The notes beneath the pieces were generated by a model that was not told the origin of the DNA, searched no databases, and saw nothing but the letters and a program-made list of their open reading frames with translations. A DNA stretch of 64,000 nucleotides from Microbacterium sp. (GTDB taxonomy: Bacteria; Actinomycetota; Actinomycetes; Actinomycetales; Microbacteriaceae): contig JAITLK010000003.1 in the NCBI GenBank assembly GCA_031277945.1, forward strand, positions 434,001 to 498,000, read 5' to 3'. Position numbers and translations under genes: made by a program. This document shows positions 57,045-64,000 of the stretch, piece after piece. Position 1 is the first letter of the stretch, and the number at the start of each line of letters is the position of its first letter.

Positions 57045-58330
57045 AGAAACTCCATCCGCTCGGTCACCACGGCGCCAGAGGCTGCGCCCTCGGGCAGCCA
57101 CCGCATCGTCACGCGTGTGCCCGCGACCGACGACTGCAGGCTCACCGTCCCGCCCACGGCTTCGACACGGGCGATGATCGAGCCCCGGATACCGAGCCGG
57201 TCCTCGGGAACAGCCGTCAGATCCATCCCTCCGCCGAGATCTGCCACGGTGATCTGGCAACCGCCGCGCATCGACTCGACGTCGGTGGTCAGCCCGACGG
57301 CATCGGCGTGCTGGATGGCGTTGGCGACGGCCTGGATGGCCGCGAGGGTGAGTGCGCGGGCCACATCGCGAGGGATCGAGGTCTCGGTCGGACACCGCAC
57401 CGGCAGGGTGAAGCCGAAGCCGTGCGCCGCCGCCGCGATGTCCTGCGCGATCACCCGTGTGGTCACCGGCGTGGTGTCGTCGTCGTTCTCCGGGTCCTCG
57501 GCGCCCGCGAGACCCGACAGAGCGGCCTGCGCCATCGAGGTGGCGAGCTCGCGTTCGCGCGGCGAATCTGCCCGCTCGGCGGCGATGAGCGCAGACAGCA
57601 CGCTGTCGTGGATGAGCGCCGCCAGCTCCATCCGCTCCTGCTCGGCCGCGTCGATCGCTGCCGCCTCGGCGTAGCTGTCCAGCGCCTGCGCCCGGGCGCG
57701 GTCCACGGAGATGCCGACCGAACGGGTCATCCACACGATGATCAACAGCACGAAGCCGAAGATGAGCGAGAACGACACGTCGGCGAGGTTCGCCCGCCAG
57801 AACTCGGCCGTTCCGCCGCCCTGGATGATGCGCACAGCCGCGAAGCCGAGCGGGATCAGTACCGTGAGCACGACGGCGAGCGGCAGCGGGAAGGCGAGAG
57901 CCGCGCCCACCGTGGCGATGTTGATGAGGAACCAGATCCAGGGCTGCTCGGTGGCCGAGACGACGCTGCCTTCGGAGGCGAAGGGCCACACCACCAGGAG
58001 CGCGATGAACACCACCGCGAACAGTCCGGCACCACTGCGGGCGCCGCGACCGATGATCCCGGTGACGATCATGACGGCGAGGGCGCCGAAGACCACGACG
58101 ACCATCGGCGTATGCCAGGATCCGGTCTCCGTGCTGCCGAATGCGGCCACGGCGGCCTGCGCACCGAAAACGATGCACACCAGCCCGATGACCAGAGCGA
58201 AGATCCGCTCGATGCGCGCGCGGGTGAAGCCACCGGATTCCGGGATCGATCCCCAGAACAGCGGCTCCGCGTCCTCGCCCGTGGTGCGGCGGCGCGACTC
58301 AGCCGACACGCGGCGCGTTCTTGTCCGCAT
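57041..58330 (-). CDS. Histidine kinase, NarL/DesK type
   Basis: A 429-residue sensor. Six or so membrane segments (residues 40-205) come first, then a dimerisation helix with the phospho-acceptor His in AALIHDSVLSALIAA (about 241) and an ATPase domain containing TLAAIQAVANAIQHADA (N-box Asn), VADLGGGMD and RLGIRGSIIARVEAVGG. It phosphorylates the response regulator encoded just upstream. The start at 58330 overlaps the regulator by 32 nt; a GTG at 58309 is an alternative. The signal is unknown. Confidence 0.9.
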   Translation of the reverse strand: MRTRTRRVSAESRRRTTGEDAEPLFWGSIPESGGFTRARIERIFALVIGLVCIVFGAQAAVAAFGSTETGSWHTPMVVVVFGALAVMIVTGIIGRGARSGAGLFAVVFIALLVVWPFASEGSVVSATEQPWIWFLINIATVGAALAFPLPLAVVLTVLIPLGFAAVRIIQGGGTAEFWRANLADVSFSLIFGFVLLIIVWMTRSVGISVDRARAQALDSYAEAAAIDAAEQERMELAALIHDSVLSALIAAERADSPRERELATSMAQAALSGLAGAEDPENDDDTTPVTTRVIAQDIAAAAHGFGFTLPVRCPTETSIPRDVARALTLAAIQAVANAIQHADAVGLTTDVESMRGGCQITVADLGGGMDLTAVPEDRLGIRGSIIARVEAVGGTVSLQSSVAGTRVTMRWLPEGAASGAVVTERMEFL

Positions 58331-58964
58331 CGTCGATGATCCCGTCTTCCATCGCACGCATGAGGAGGTCGACCTTGGTGGGCGCTGGACGTCCGACGTC
58401 CGTGTACTTCGCCCGCACGCGCGCGATGTTCTCCTTCGCGGTGCTGAAGGCGATGCCGAGGCGGTCGGCCACGACCTTGAGCGGCAGCCCGGTGGCGTAC
58501 AGGGCGAGCACCTCGCGCTCGCGCTGGGAGAGCTGCGCGAGTGCGAAGTCTGCGTCCCCGTCCACGGCGCTCGCCCACTCCACGTTGTCCAGCGGGCGTC
58601 CTGCGGCCACCGTTCGTACGGCGGCGATCACCTCGCCGATCGGAGCCGACTTGCTCACCACGCCGATCGCACCGGCGACGAGCGATTCGCGCACCGCCGC
58701 GGGGCGATCGGCAACGCTGTGGATGATCACGGCGGAGCCGTCCAGCACGATGCGCCGGACGTTGTCCGTGATGGCACTGCCGTCGCCGAGTCCGAGATCG
58801 AGCACAGCGACATCGGCCGGGGCCTGATCGCTGCCTCGTCGCCACCGCAGATAGGAGGTGACGTTCTCACCGCTGAAGATGACATCGGCGCCCTCGCGCA
58901 GCAGGGCTGCCTCCAGTCCCAGACGAACCGACTCGTGGTCGTCGATGAGGCACACGCGGATCAT
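58299..58964 (-). CDS. LuxR-type response regulator
   Basis: A 221-residue NarL-family regulator. Receiver: acidic pair D8/D9, phospho-acceptor Asp56 in VAVLDLGLGD, Lys near 105 (GVVSKSAP). C-terminal HTH (about 140-205): LSQREREVLALYATGLPLKVVADRLGIAFSTAKENIARVRAKYTD. TAGGCT (58971-58976, minus strand) six nt before the ATG suggests a leaderless message. It is the first gene of the operon with the kinase and the kinase-like protein. Confidence 0.93.
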   Translation of the reverse strand: MIRVCLIDDHESVRLGLEAALLREGADVIFSGENVTSYLRWRRGSDQAPADVAVLDLGLGDGSAITDNVRRIVLDGSAVIIHSVADRPAAVRESLVAGAIGVVSKSAPIGEVIAAVRTVAAGRPLDNVEWASAVDGDADFALAQLSQREREVLALYATGLPLKVVADRLGIAFSTAKENIARVRAKYTDVGRPAPTKVDLLMRAMEDGIIDDADKNAPRVG

Positions 58965-58970
58965 AGGGTC

Positions 58971-58976
58971 AGCCTA
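58971..58976 (-). promoter_or_regulatory. -10 element of the response regulator gene
   Basis: TAGGCT, six nt before the ATG at 58964. Confidence 0.55.
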
Positions 58977-59025
58977 GCGTCGCCGGTGAGTCCGGCATCT
59001 CGGCGGTCCTGCCGCCGCACTGCGC

Positions 59026-60267
59026 TCATCCGTCCGCGTGATGCAGCAGCGCGACGGTCTCCAAGTGGTGGGAGTGCGGGAACAGGTCGAACGCCTCGAT
59101 CTGATCGGCGGCGTAGCCCAGTTCGCGGAAGGTGCCGAGGTCTCGCGCGAGAGCGACCGGGTCGCACGCCACGTAGACGATCGTGCGGGGCGACAGCGCG
59201 GCCAGGTCCGTGACCACTCCGCGGCCGGCGCCGGTGCGAGGGGGGTCCAGGACGACGATGCCCTGTGCGAGTCGTTCCTTCTCGCGTGCGGATGCTCCCT
59301 GCACCAGCGAGCGCAGGTAGCGGTCCACACGCGCTGTCTCGGCACGAGCCCCCACCCACTCCGACAGGTTCTCACCGGCGTGCTCGGTGGCGCGAGCATC
59401 GGCCTCCACGCTCGTGATCCGGGAGCCGCCGAGGTCGGCGATGGTCGCGCCGAACAGGCCCACTCCGCCGTACAGGTCCAGATGCGAGGCGTCCGGATCG
59501 ATCTGCTCGCCGCCCAGCAGACGGCGAATCGCGGCGTCGAGCGTCGTGGCCGCTGCCCGGTGAACCTGCCAGAAACCGTCGGCATCGACCTGGAACTCGC
59601 GCCCGCCCACGGTCTCGACGATCACCTCGTGCTGCTCGCGAGGGTTCTGCTCGGCGCGCCGGTTGACCACGCGAACGCGTCCGTCGGCGGGCTGCACCAG
59701 ATCGATGCGGTCGCCGCGTCCGGCGAACAGCTTCTCGGCGGCCCGCTCGATCGGCAGCGTGGCCAGCGGATACTCCTGCACCGGGATCACGCGGTGGCTG
59801 CGCGCGGCATAGGGGCCCACGTTCCCGGCGTCGTCCACGTGCAGGCTCACCCGGGTGCGCCAGCGCAGTCCGTCGGTCTCGCCCTCCACCGCGCGGACAT
59901 CGACGGTGCGGTCGATCCCGCCGAATCGGCGCAGCGCATCGGCGAGGACGTCGGCCTTGAGAGCCCGCTGGTGGGTGAGGTCGATGTGGCCGAAATCTGC
60001 GCCACCCGGGCGGTCCTCGGGCGCATGGGCGACATCTGCCGCTTCCCAGACGTGCGGGCGCCGGTGCTCGGACGACTCCAGCACCTCCACCGTCTCCGCG
60101 CGCCAGAACGACTTCTTGCTGGTGTCGGTGAGGCGCGCGCGGACCCTCTCGCCGGGGATCGCGTCGGACACGAAGACCACTCGCCCCTCATGGCGAGCGA
60201 CGAACACGCCGCCATGGGCAACGCCGGTGATGGTCAGGTCGAGAGTGTCTTCAGCAGGAGTGGGCAC
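59026..60267 (-). CDS. TRAM-domain class I RNA (uracil-5) methyltransferase
   Basis: A 413-residue TrmA/RumA-type enzyme. The N-terminal TRAM domain (about 1-60) is followed by a variable region and the Rossmann methyltransferase core (LDLYGGVGLFG, VLDPPRTGAGR) with the catalytic Cys in YVACDPVALARDLG. The four Cys that hold an iron-sulfur cluster in RumA are absent here (HVWEAADVAHAPEDRPGGADFGH). It methylates uridine in rRNA or tRNA. The GTG at 60267 has GGGAG about ten nt upstream; the frame runs to 60324 but overlaps the Maf promoter. Confidence 0.9.
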   Translation of the reverse strand: MPTPAEDTLDLTITGVAHGGVFVARHEGRVVFVSDAIPGERVRARLTDTSKKSFWRAETVEVLESSEHRRPHVWEAADVAHAPEDRPGGADFGHIDLTHQRALKADVLADALRRFGGIDRTVDVRAVEGETDGLRWRTRVSLHVDDAGNVGPYAARSHRVIPVQEYPLATLPIERAAEKLFAGRGDRIDLVQPADGRVRVVNRRAEQNPREQHEVIVETVGGREFQVDADGFWQVHRAAATTLDAAIRRLLGGEQIDPDASHLDLYGGVGLFGATIADLGGSRITSVEADARATEHAGENLSEWVGARAETARVDRYLRSLVQGASAREKERLAQGIVVLDPPRTGAGRGVVTDLAALSPRTIVYVACDPVALARDLGTFRELGYAADQIEAFDLFPHSHHLETVALLHHADG

Positions 60268-60313
60268 TGACCGATTCTCCCACGGCGCGCGCCGGCCTCC
60301 GCTTCGGACTGGA

Positions 60314-60319
60314 TAGCCT
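60314..60319 (+). promoter_or_regulatory. -10 element of maf
   Basis: TAGCCT, seven nt before the ATG at 60327. Confidence 0.5.
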
Positions 60320-60326
60320 GTCACTC

Positions 60327-60971
60327 ATGCAGGTGCTGCTCGCGTCCACGTCCCCCGCCCGTCTCATGCTGCTGCGCCAGGCCGGGATCGAGCCCCTGCT
60401 GCACTCCCCGGGAGTCGATGAGGATGCGGCCGTGGCGGCTCTCGAAACAGAGCTCGGCCGCACGCTCGCACCGTCCGAGCACGTTCGGGTTCTCGCCGCG
60501 CTGAAGGCCGCGGCCGTCGCCGAGCACATCGATGAGGTGGCTCCCGGTTTCGACGGCATCGTCATCGGCGGGGACTCGATGTTCGAGCTGGACGGCACGG
60601 TCTACGGCAAGCCTCACGAGCCGGAGGTGGCCCGCGAACGGTGGCAGCGCATGCGCGGCCGCACCGGAGTGCTGCACTCCGGGCACAGCGTGCTGCGTGT
60701 ACAGGGCGGAGCAGTGCAGGGGCAGGCGGACGGTGTCGCCGCAGCGTCGGTCTCGTTCGTCGACGATATGACCGATGCCGAGCTGGACGCCTACATCGCC
60801 AGTGGCGAGCCACTACAGGTGGCGGGCGCGTTCACCCTGGACAGCCTGGGCGGTCCCTTCATCGACCGCATCGAGGGCGAGCCATCGACGGTGATCGGGA
60901 TGTCGCTGTCGACGCTGCGCCGGCTGGCCGCGCAGCTCGGGGTGGCGTGGCCGGACCTCTGGAACCGGTGA
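60327..60971 (+). CDS. maf: Maf-type nucleotide pyrophosphatase
   Basis: A 214-residue Maf/Ham1 family protein that cleaves non-canonical or modified nucleoside triphosphates. ASTSPARLMLL (6-16) opens the substrate site, VIGGDSMFELDG holds the catalytic Asp, and VAGAFTLDSLGGPFIDRIEG follows. It is divergent from the RNA methyltransferase and lies before the acyl-CoA carboxylase alpha gene, an order common in actinobacteria. Confidence 0.93.
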   Translation: MQVLLASTSPARLMLLRQAGIEPLLHSPGVDEDAAVAALETELGRTLAPSEHVRVLAALKAAAVAEHIDEVAPGFDGIVIGGDSMFELDGTVYGKPHEPEVARERWQRMRGRTGVLHSGHSVLRVQGGAVQGQADGVAAASVSFVDDMTDAELDAYIASGEPLQVAGAFTLDSLGGPFIDRIEGEPSTVIGMSLSTLRRLAAQLGVAWPDLWNR

Positions 60972-61083
60972 TCCGCTCGCCACGGCCGTGTGATCACACT
61001 CGCCCGCCACGTTGGTAGGTGGTCTGAAACGTATTCCGCGGTTTCTTGTCGAGAGTGCTCAAAAGATCGCGCATGCGTCGAGG

Positions 61084-61089
61084 TAGTCT
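61084..61089 (+). promoter_or_regulatory. -10 element of accA
   Basis: TAGTCT, seven nt before the ATG at 61097. Confidence 0.55.
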
Positions 61090-61096
61090 GGCACTC

Positions 61097-62863
61097 ATGC
61101 CTGCAATCTCGAAGGTCTTGATCGCTAACCGCGGCGAGATCGCCGTCCGCATCATTCGCGCAGCACGAGACGCGGGGATCGCGTCCGTCGCCGTCTACGC
61201 CGACCAGGACCGGGACGCGATGCACGCCCGCCTGGCGGATGAGGCGTACGCCCTGGAGGGCACGACCTCGGCCTCCACGTACCTGGTCATCGACAAGATC
61301 CTCTCCGTCGCCCGCCGCGCCGGAGCGGACGCGGTCCACCCCGGTTATGGCTTCCTCGCCGAGAACGCCGACTTCGCCCGTGCCGTCATCGGCGCAGGCA
61401 TCACCTGGATCGGTCCGTCGCCCGAGGCCATCGAAGCGCTCGGCGACAAGGTCACGGCACGCCATGTGGCCGAGAAGGTGGGCGCACCGCTCGCCCCCGG
61501 CACGCAGGGCACCATCGAATCCGCCGAGGAAGTGGTCGCTTTCGCCGAGGAGTTCGGTCTCCCCGTCGCCATCAAGGCGGCCTACGGCGGTGGCGGCCGC
61601 GGCCTCAAGGTGGCGCGCACCGTCGAGGAGATCCCCGACCTGTTCGACTCCGCCACCCGCGAGGCCGTCGCCGCGTTCGGTCGCGGCGAGTGCTTCGTCG
61701 AGAAGTTCCTCGACAAGCCCCGGCACGTGGAGACCCAGTGCCTCGCGGACGCCGCGGGAAACGTGGTGGTCGTCTCCACGCGTGACTGCTCGCTGCAGCG
61801 TCGCAATCAGAAGCTGGTCGAGGAGGCGCCCGCGCCCTTCCTGACCGACGAGCAGAACGAGCTGCTGTACTCGGCGTCCAAGGCCATCCTCAAGGAGGTC
61901 GGCTACGTCGGCGCGGGAACCTGCGAGTTCCTCATCGGCGCCGACGGAACCGTGTCCTTCCTCGAGGTGAACACGCGCCTGCAGGTGGAGCACCCGGTGT
62001 CCGAGGAGGTCACCGGACTCGACCTCGTGCGCGAGCAGTTCCGCCTCGCCGAGGGCGGCCTGCTCGACTACGACGACCCCCAGCCGGTGGGACACTCCAT
62101 CGAGTTCCGCATCAACGGCGAGGACCCGGGGCGCGGCTTCCTTCCCCAGCCCGGCCCGATCAAGGTGTTCAAGACCTTCGGCGGCCCCGGCATCCGCCTC
62201 GACTCCGGCGTGACCGCCGGGGACACCGTCTCGGGTGCGTTCGACTCACTGCTGGCGAAGATCATCGTCACCGGCAAGGACCGCGCCGAGGCGCTGGAGC
62301 GCTCTCGTCGCGTGCTGGACGAGTTCGAGGTCGCCGGTCTCCCCACGGTGCTGCCGTTCGACCGCCAGGTCGTGCGTGAGCCCGCGTTCACGGCGGAGGA
62401 CGGCGTCTTCGCCGTGCACACCCGCTGGATCGAGACCGAGTTCGTGAACGAGATCCCCGCATGGGACGGCGAGCTGGAGCCCGCTGCCGACGCGGCCGGG
62501 CGCCACACCGTGGTCGTCGAGGTCGCGGGCAAGCGCCTCGAGGTGAGCCTGCCCGACCGCATCGTCGGCCCCGCCGCCGGTGCGGGCCGTCCCGCCGCGG
62601 CCCCGCCGTCGCGCCGCTCGCACAAGTCCACCGCCTCCGCGGGCGCCTCGGGCGACGCCGTGAAGTCGCCGATGCAGGCGACCGTGGTGAAGGTCGCCGT
62701 CGAAGAGGGTCAGCAGGTCGTCAAGGGCGACCTGGTGGTCGTGCTCGAGGCGATGAAGATGGAGCAGCCGCTGCAGGCGCACAAGGACGGCGTGATCGGC
62801 GCGATCAACGCCAGCGCCGGCGAGACCGTGTCCGCCGGCCACCAGCTCCTCACCATCAGCTGA
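61097..62863 (+). CDS. accA: Acyl-CoA carboxylase alpha chain (biotin carboxylase plus BCCP)
   Basis: A 588-residue fusion of biotin carboxylase (about 1-450) and biotin carboxyl carrier protein (about 510-588). [48 protein letters not shown] (ATP-grasp loop), [16 protein letters not shown] and the C-terminal [12 protein letters not shown] are all present; the biotinylated Lys is at 554. BirA at 53 kb should modify it. It carries the carboxylated biotin to AccD/AccE. A very long terminator hairpin follows. Confidence 0.96.
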   Translation: MPAISKVLIANRGEIAVRIIRAARDAGIASVAVYADQDRDAMHARLADEAYALEGTTSASTYLVIDKILSVARRAGADAVHPGYGFLAENADFARAVIGAGITWIGPSPEAIEALGDKVTARHVAEKVGAPLAPGTQGTIESAEEVVAFAEEFGLPVAIKAAYGGGGRGLKVARTVEEIPDLFDSATREAVAAFGRGECFVEKFLDKPRHVETQCLADAAGNVVVVSTRDCSLQRRNQKLVEEAPAPFLTDEQNELLYSASKAILKEVGYVGAGTCEFLIGADGTVSFLEVNTRLQVEHPVSEEVTGLDLVREQFRLAEGGLLDYDDPQPVGHSIEFRINGEDPGRGFLPQPGPIKVFKTFGGPGIRLDSGVTAGDTVSGAFDSLLAKIIVTGKDRAEALERSRRVLDEFEVAGLPTVLPFDRQVVREPAFTAEDGVFAVHTRWIETEFVNEIPAWDGELEPAADAAGRHTVVVEVAGKRLEVSLPDRIVGPAAGAGRPAAAPPSRRSHKSTASAGASGDAVKSPMQATVVKVAVEEGQQVVKGDLVVVLEAMKMEQPLQAHKDGVIGAINASAGETVSAGHQLLTIS

Positions 62864-62865
62864 CG

Positions 62866-62914
62866 GCTGATACGAAAAGGGCCCCGAGATCATCGGGGCC
62901 CTTTTCGTATCAGC
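62866..62914. terminator. 22-bp perfect bidirectional terminator
   Basis: Arms 62866-62887 and 62893-62914 pair without a mismatch around a 5-nt loop. A run of four A on one arm and four T on the other give a T-tract on both strands. The stop codon of the converging gene (62910-62912) lies inside the stem. Confidence 0.9.
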
Positions 62915-63914
62915 GACGACGCGATCGATCCGCGGCGGTGACGCCCGCGGCCCACGACGACAGGGCACGCTGCGCGAAGGTGGTTCCCAGCGATTCACGG
63001 CGCGCCGGGTCGGTGAAGGACGACAGCGCGGCCCACAGCACCCAGGGATGAACGTCGCTGGAGTCGGCGGTGAGCGTGAACACCGGATCGCCGGGCGCCC
63101 GCTCGAACGTCACGGGTGCCAGCTCCGCGGTGATCGCCGCCGGATCGAGATGCAGCACGATGGTCGGGACCTCGGTATCGTCGCGCCGGCGCGTTCCGAG
63201 AAGACTGCGCCCGCTCGCTCCCAGCCGGATCGCATCCGCCTCGACGCCACGGATCGCGCTCCACGGGATCACGGCCACCAGCTCCACACCGGTGACGAGC
63301 ACAGCGGTACGCCCGATCGCGAGTCCCATCGCCCGTCGGCCGAATGATCCCCCGCGAACCCGGCCGATCCCCACGCGGATTGCGGCCCAGGCGAACAGCA
63401 CGCCCACCAGCCCCACCACTGCGCCGATCACGGCCGCCATCACCCGAGTCCCGGCATCGCGCGCCGGATCGGGCACGATCAGGACGGCTGCCGCTGCCGC
63501 GGTGCCCAGCAGGAGCAACGCCAGCACCGCGAAGCCGGCCACCATGCCCGCCCCGCGTCGTCGCTCGGGGAAGAAGTGCACCCAGTCATCGGGAAGGTCG
63601 CGCTGCGCGCGGGTCAGAGTGACCGCGTTGATCAGTCGCGGGGATGCCGTCGGCAGTCGCCGGCCCGCGAAGACCAGGATGATCGCCGTACCGAAGCCGG
63701 CGACCATCACGGAGCCGAGCACCCGCCCGAGGACCCCGGCGGGTTCCTCCGCGGCCGCGACGAGCGCTGCGGGGTTGACGAGGGCTGCCACCGCAAGCCC
63801 GATGACCACCCATCCGGCAGCGATCGGGAAAAGGGGTCGCCGCGGCGGCGCCCACGCACGAGGCCACGGCACCGGCGGCAGCGTCGGGGCCGACGGCAGG
63901 TCTGGGGTCACCAC
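62910..63914 (-). CDS. Uncharacterised membrane protein with PH-like C-terminal region
   Basis: A 334-residue protein with a Pro-rich N-terminus (about 30 residues) and four hydrophobic segments (PIAAGWVVIGLAVAALV; VLGSVMVAGFGTAIILVFAG; GMVAGFAVLALLLLGTAAAAA; VMAAVIGAVVGLVGVLFAWAA). A cytosolic beta-type region follows (RTAVLVTGVELVAVIPWSAIRGVEAD). The last region looks like a small PH-type or lipocalin-like fold, but the family is not recognised. GTG at 63914 follows TACATT by seven nt; a second GTG at 63911 and a TTG at 63923 are also in frame. No neighbours beyond the window edge are visible. Confidence 0.6.
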   Translation of the reverse strand: MVTPDLPSAPTLPPVPWPRAWAPPRRPLFPIAAGWVVIGLAVAALVNPAALVAAAEEPAGVLGRVLGSVMVAGFGTAIILVFAGRRLPTASPRLINAVTLTRAQRDLPDDWVHFFPERRRGAGMVAGFAVLALLLLGTAAAAAVLIVPDPARDAGTRVMAAVIGAVVGLVGVLFAWAAIRVGIGRVRGGSFGRRAMGLAIGRTAVLVTGVELVAVIPWSAIRGVEADAIRLGASGRSLLGTRRRDDTEVPTIVLHLDPAAITAELAPVTFERAPGDPVFTLTADSSDVHPWVLWAALSSFTDPARRESLGTTFAQRALSSWAAGVTAADRSRRR

Positions 63915-63921
63915 AGGACCC

Positions 63922-63927
63922 AATGTA
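63922..63927 (-). promoter_or_regulatory. -10 element of the last gene
   Basis: TACATT, seven nt before the GTG at 63914. The remaining 73 bases to the window end hold no supported gene. Confidence 0.4.
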
Positions 63928-64000
63928 GTTTCATCGGTTTCATCGTCCGGGATTGGCTCACTCGGACGCCGGTGCGCACGAAGCTCGGGTCAAGCGCCGG

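Overview
The window is high-GC (roughly two-thirds G+C or more), densely packed actinobacterial chromosome. Gene content points to Microbacteriaceae, most likely a Microbacterium-type organism: a WhiB-manA-DUF5719-DUF3499 neighbourhood, a fused RmlC-RmlD protein, the AccA/AccD/AccE acyl-CoA carboxylase set with BirA and Maf, and frequent GTG starts. I saw no rRNA, tRNA, insertion sequence, prophage or CRISPR array. The assignment rests on recognised protein families, not on a database search.

Layout. (1) 0-4.3 kb: catalase, an aquaporin-family channel, and a divergent SpoIIM/RDD membrane pair. (2) 4.3-11.1 kb: a conserved actinobacterial block with DUF3499, a degenerate zincin-like protein, DUF5719, a large membrane glycosyltransferase, WhiB and mannose-6-phosphate isomerase. 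(3) 11.1-50.4 kb: a very large cell-envelope glycopolymer locus. It holds three tandem O-antigen ligase/polymerase-like proteins, two GlfT1-like GT2 enzymes, UDP-galactopyranose mutase and two separate ABC-2 exporters (Wzm/Wzt). It also has the dTDP-rhamnose genes rmlA, rmlB and fused rmlCD, three acyltransferase-3 proteins (two with SGNH domains), an LGFP-repeat secreted protein, a flippase-like protein and further GT2/GT4 enzymes. A TarI/IspD-like cytidylyltransferase lies next to an SDR and a LicD-methyltransferase fusion. A DeoR/LacI hybrid regulator and an LCP ligase close the locus. (4) 50.4-53.7 kb: purE, purK, a PH-domain protein and birA. (5) 53.8-64 kb: accD-accE, a response regulator, histidine kinase and kinase-like membrane protein operon, a TRAM RNA methyltransferase, Maf, the biotinylated carboxylase alpha chain, and a membrane protein.

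How the parts fit. The Rml, Glf and ManA enzymes supply activated rhamnose, galactofuranose and mannose precursors. The many glycosyltransferases build polymers. The Wzm/Wzt pairs, or the flippase with the polymerase-like proteins, move them outward. The acyltransferases and the LicD-type protein decorate them, and the LCP protein attaches them to peptidoglycan. BirA biotinylates the carboxylase alpha chain, which works with AccD and AccE in malonyl- or methylmalonyl-CoA supply.

The most notable signals are a CDP-alditol-like module with a LicD-methyltransferase fusion, three tandem Wzy/WaaL-like paralogues, a two-component operon with a third kinase-like membrane protein, an aquaporin with a non-canonical filter, an 11-bp tandem GACGTC array, and a strikingly uniform TAnnnT-6-to-9-nt-start arrangement that suggests leaderless transcription is the default here.
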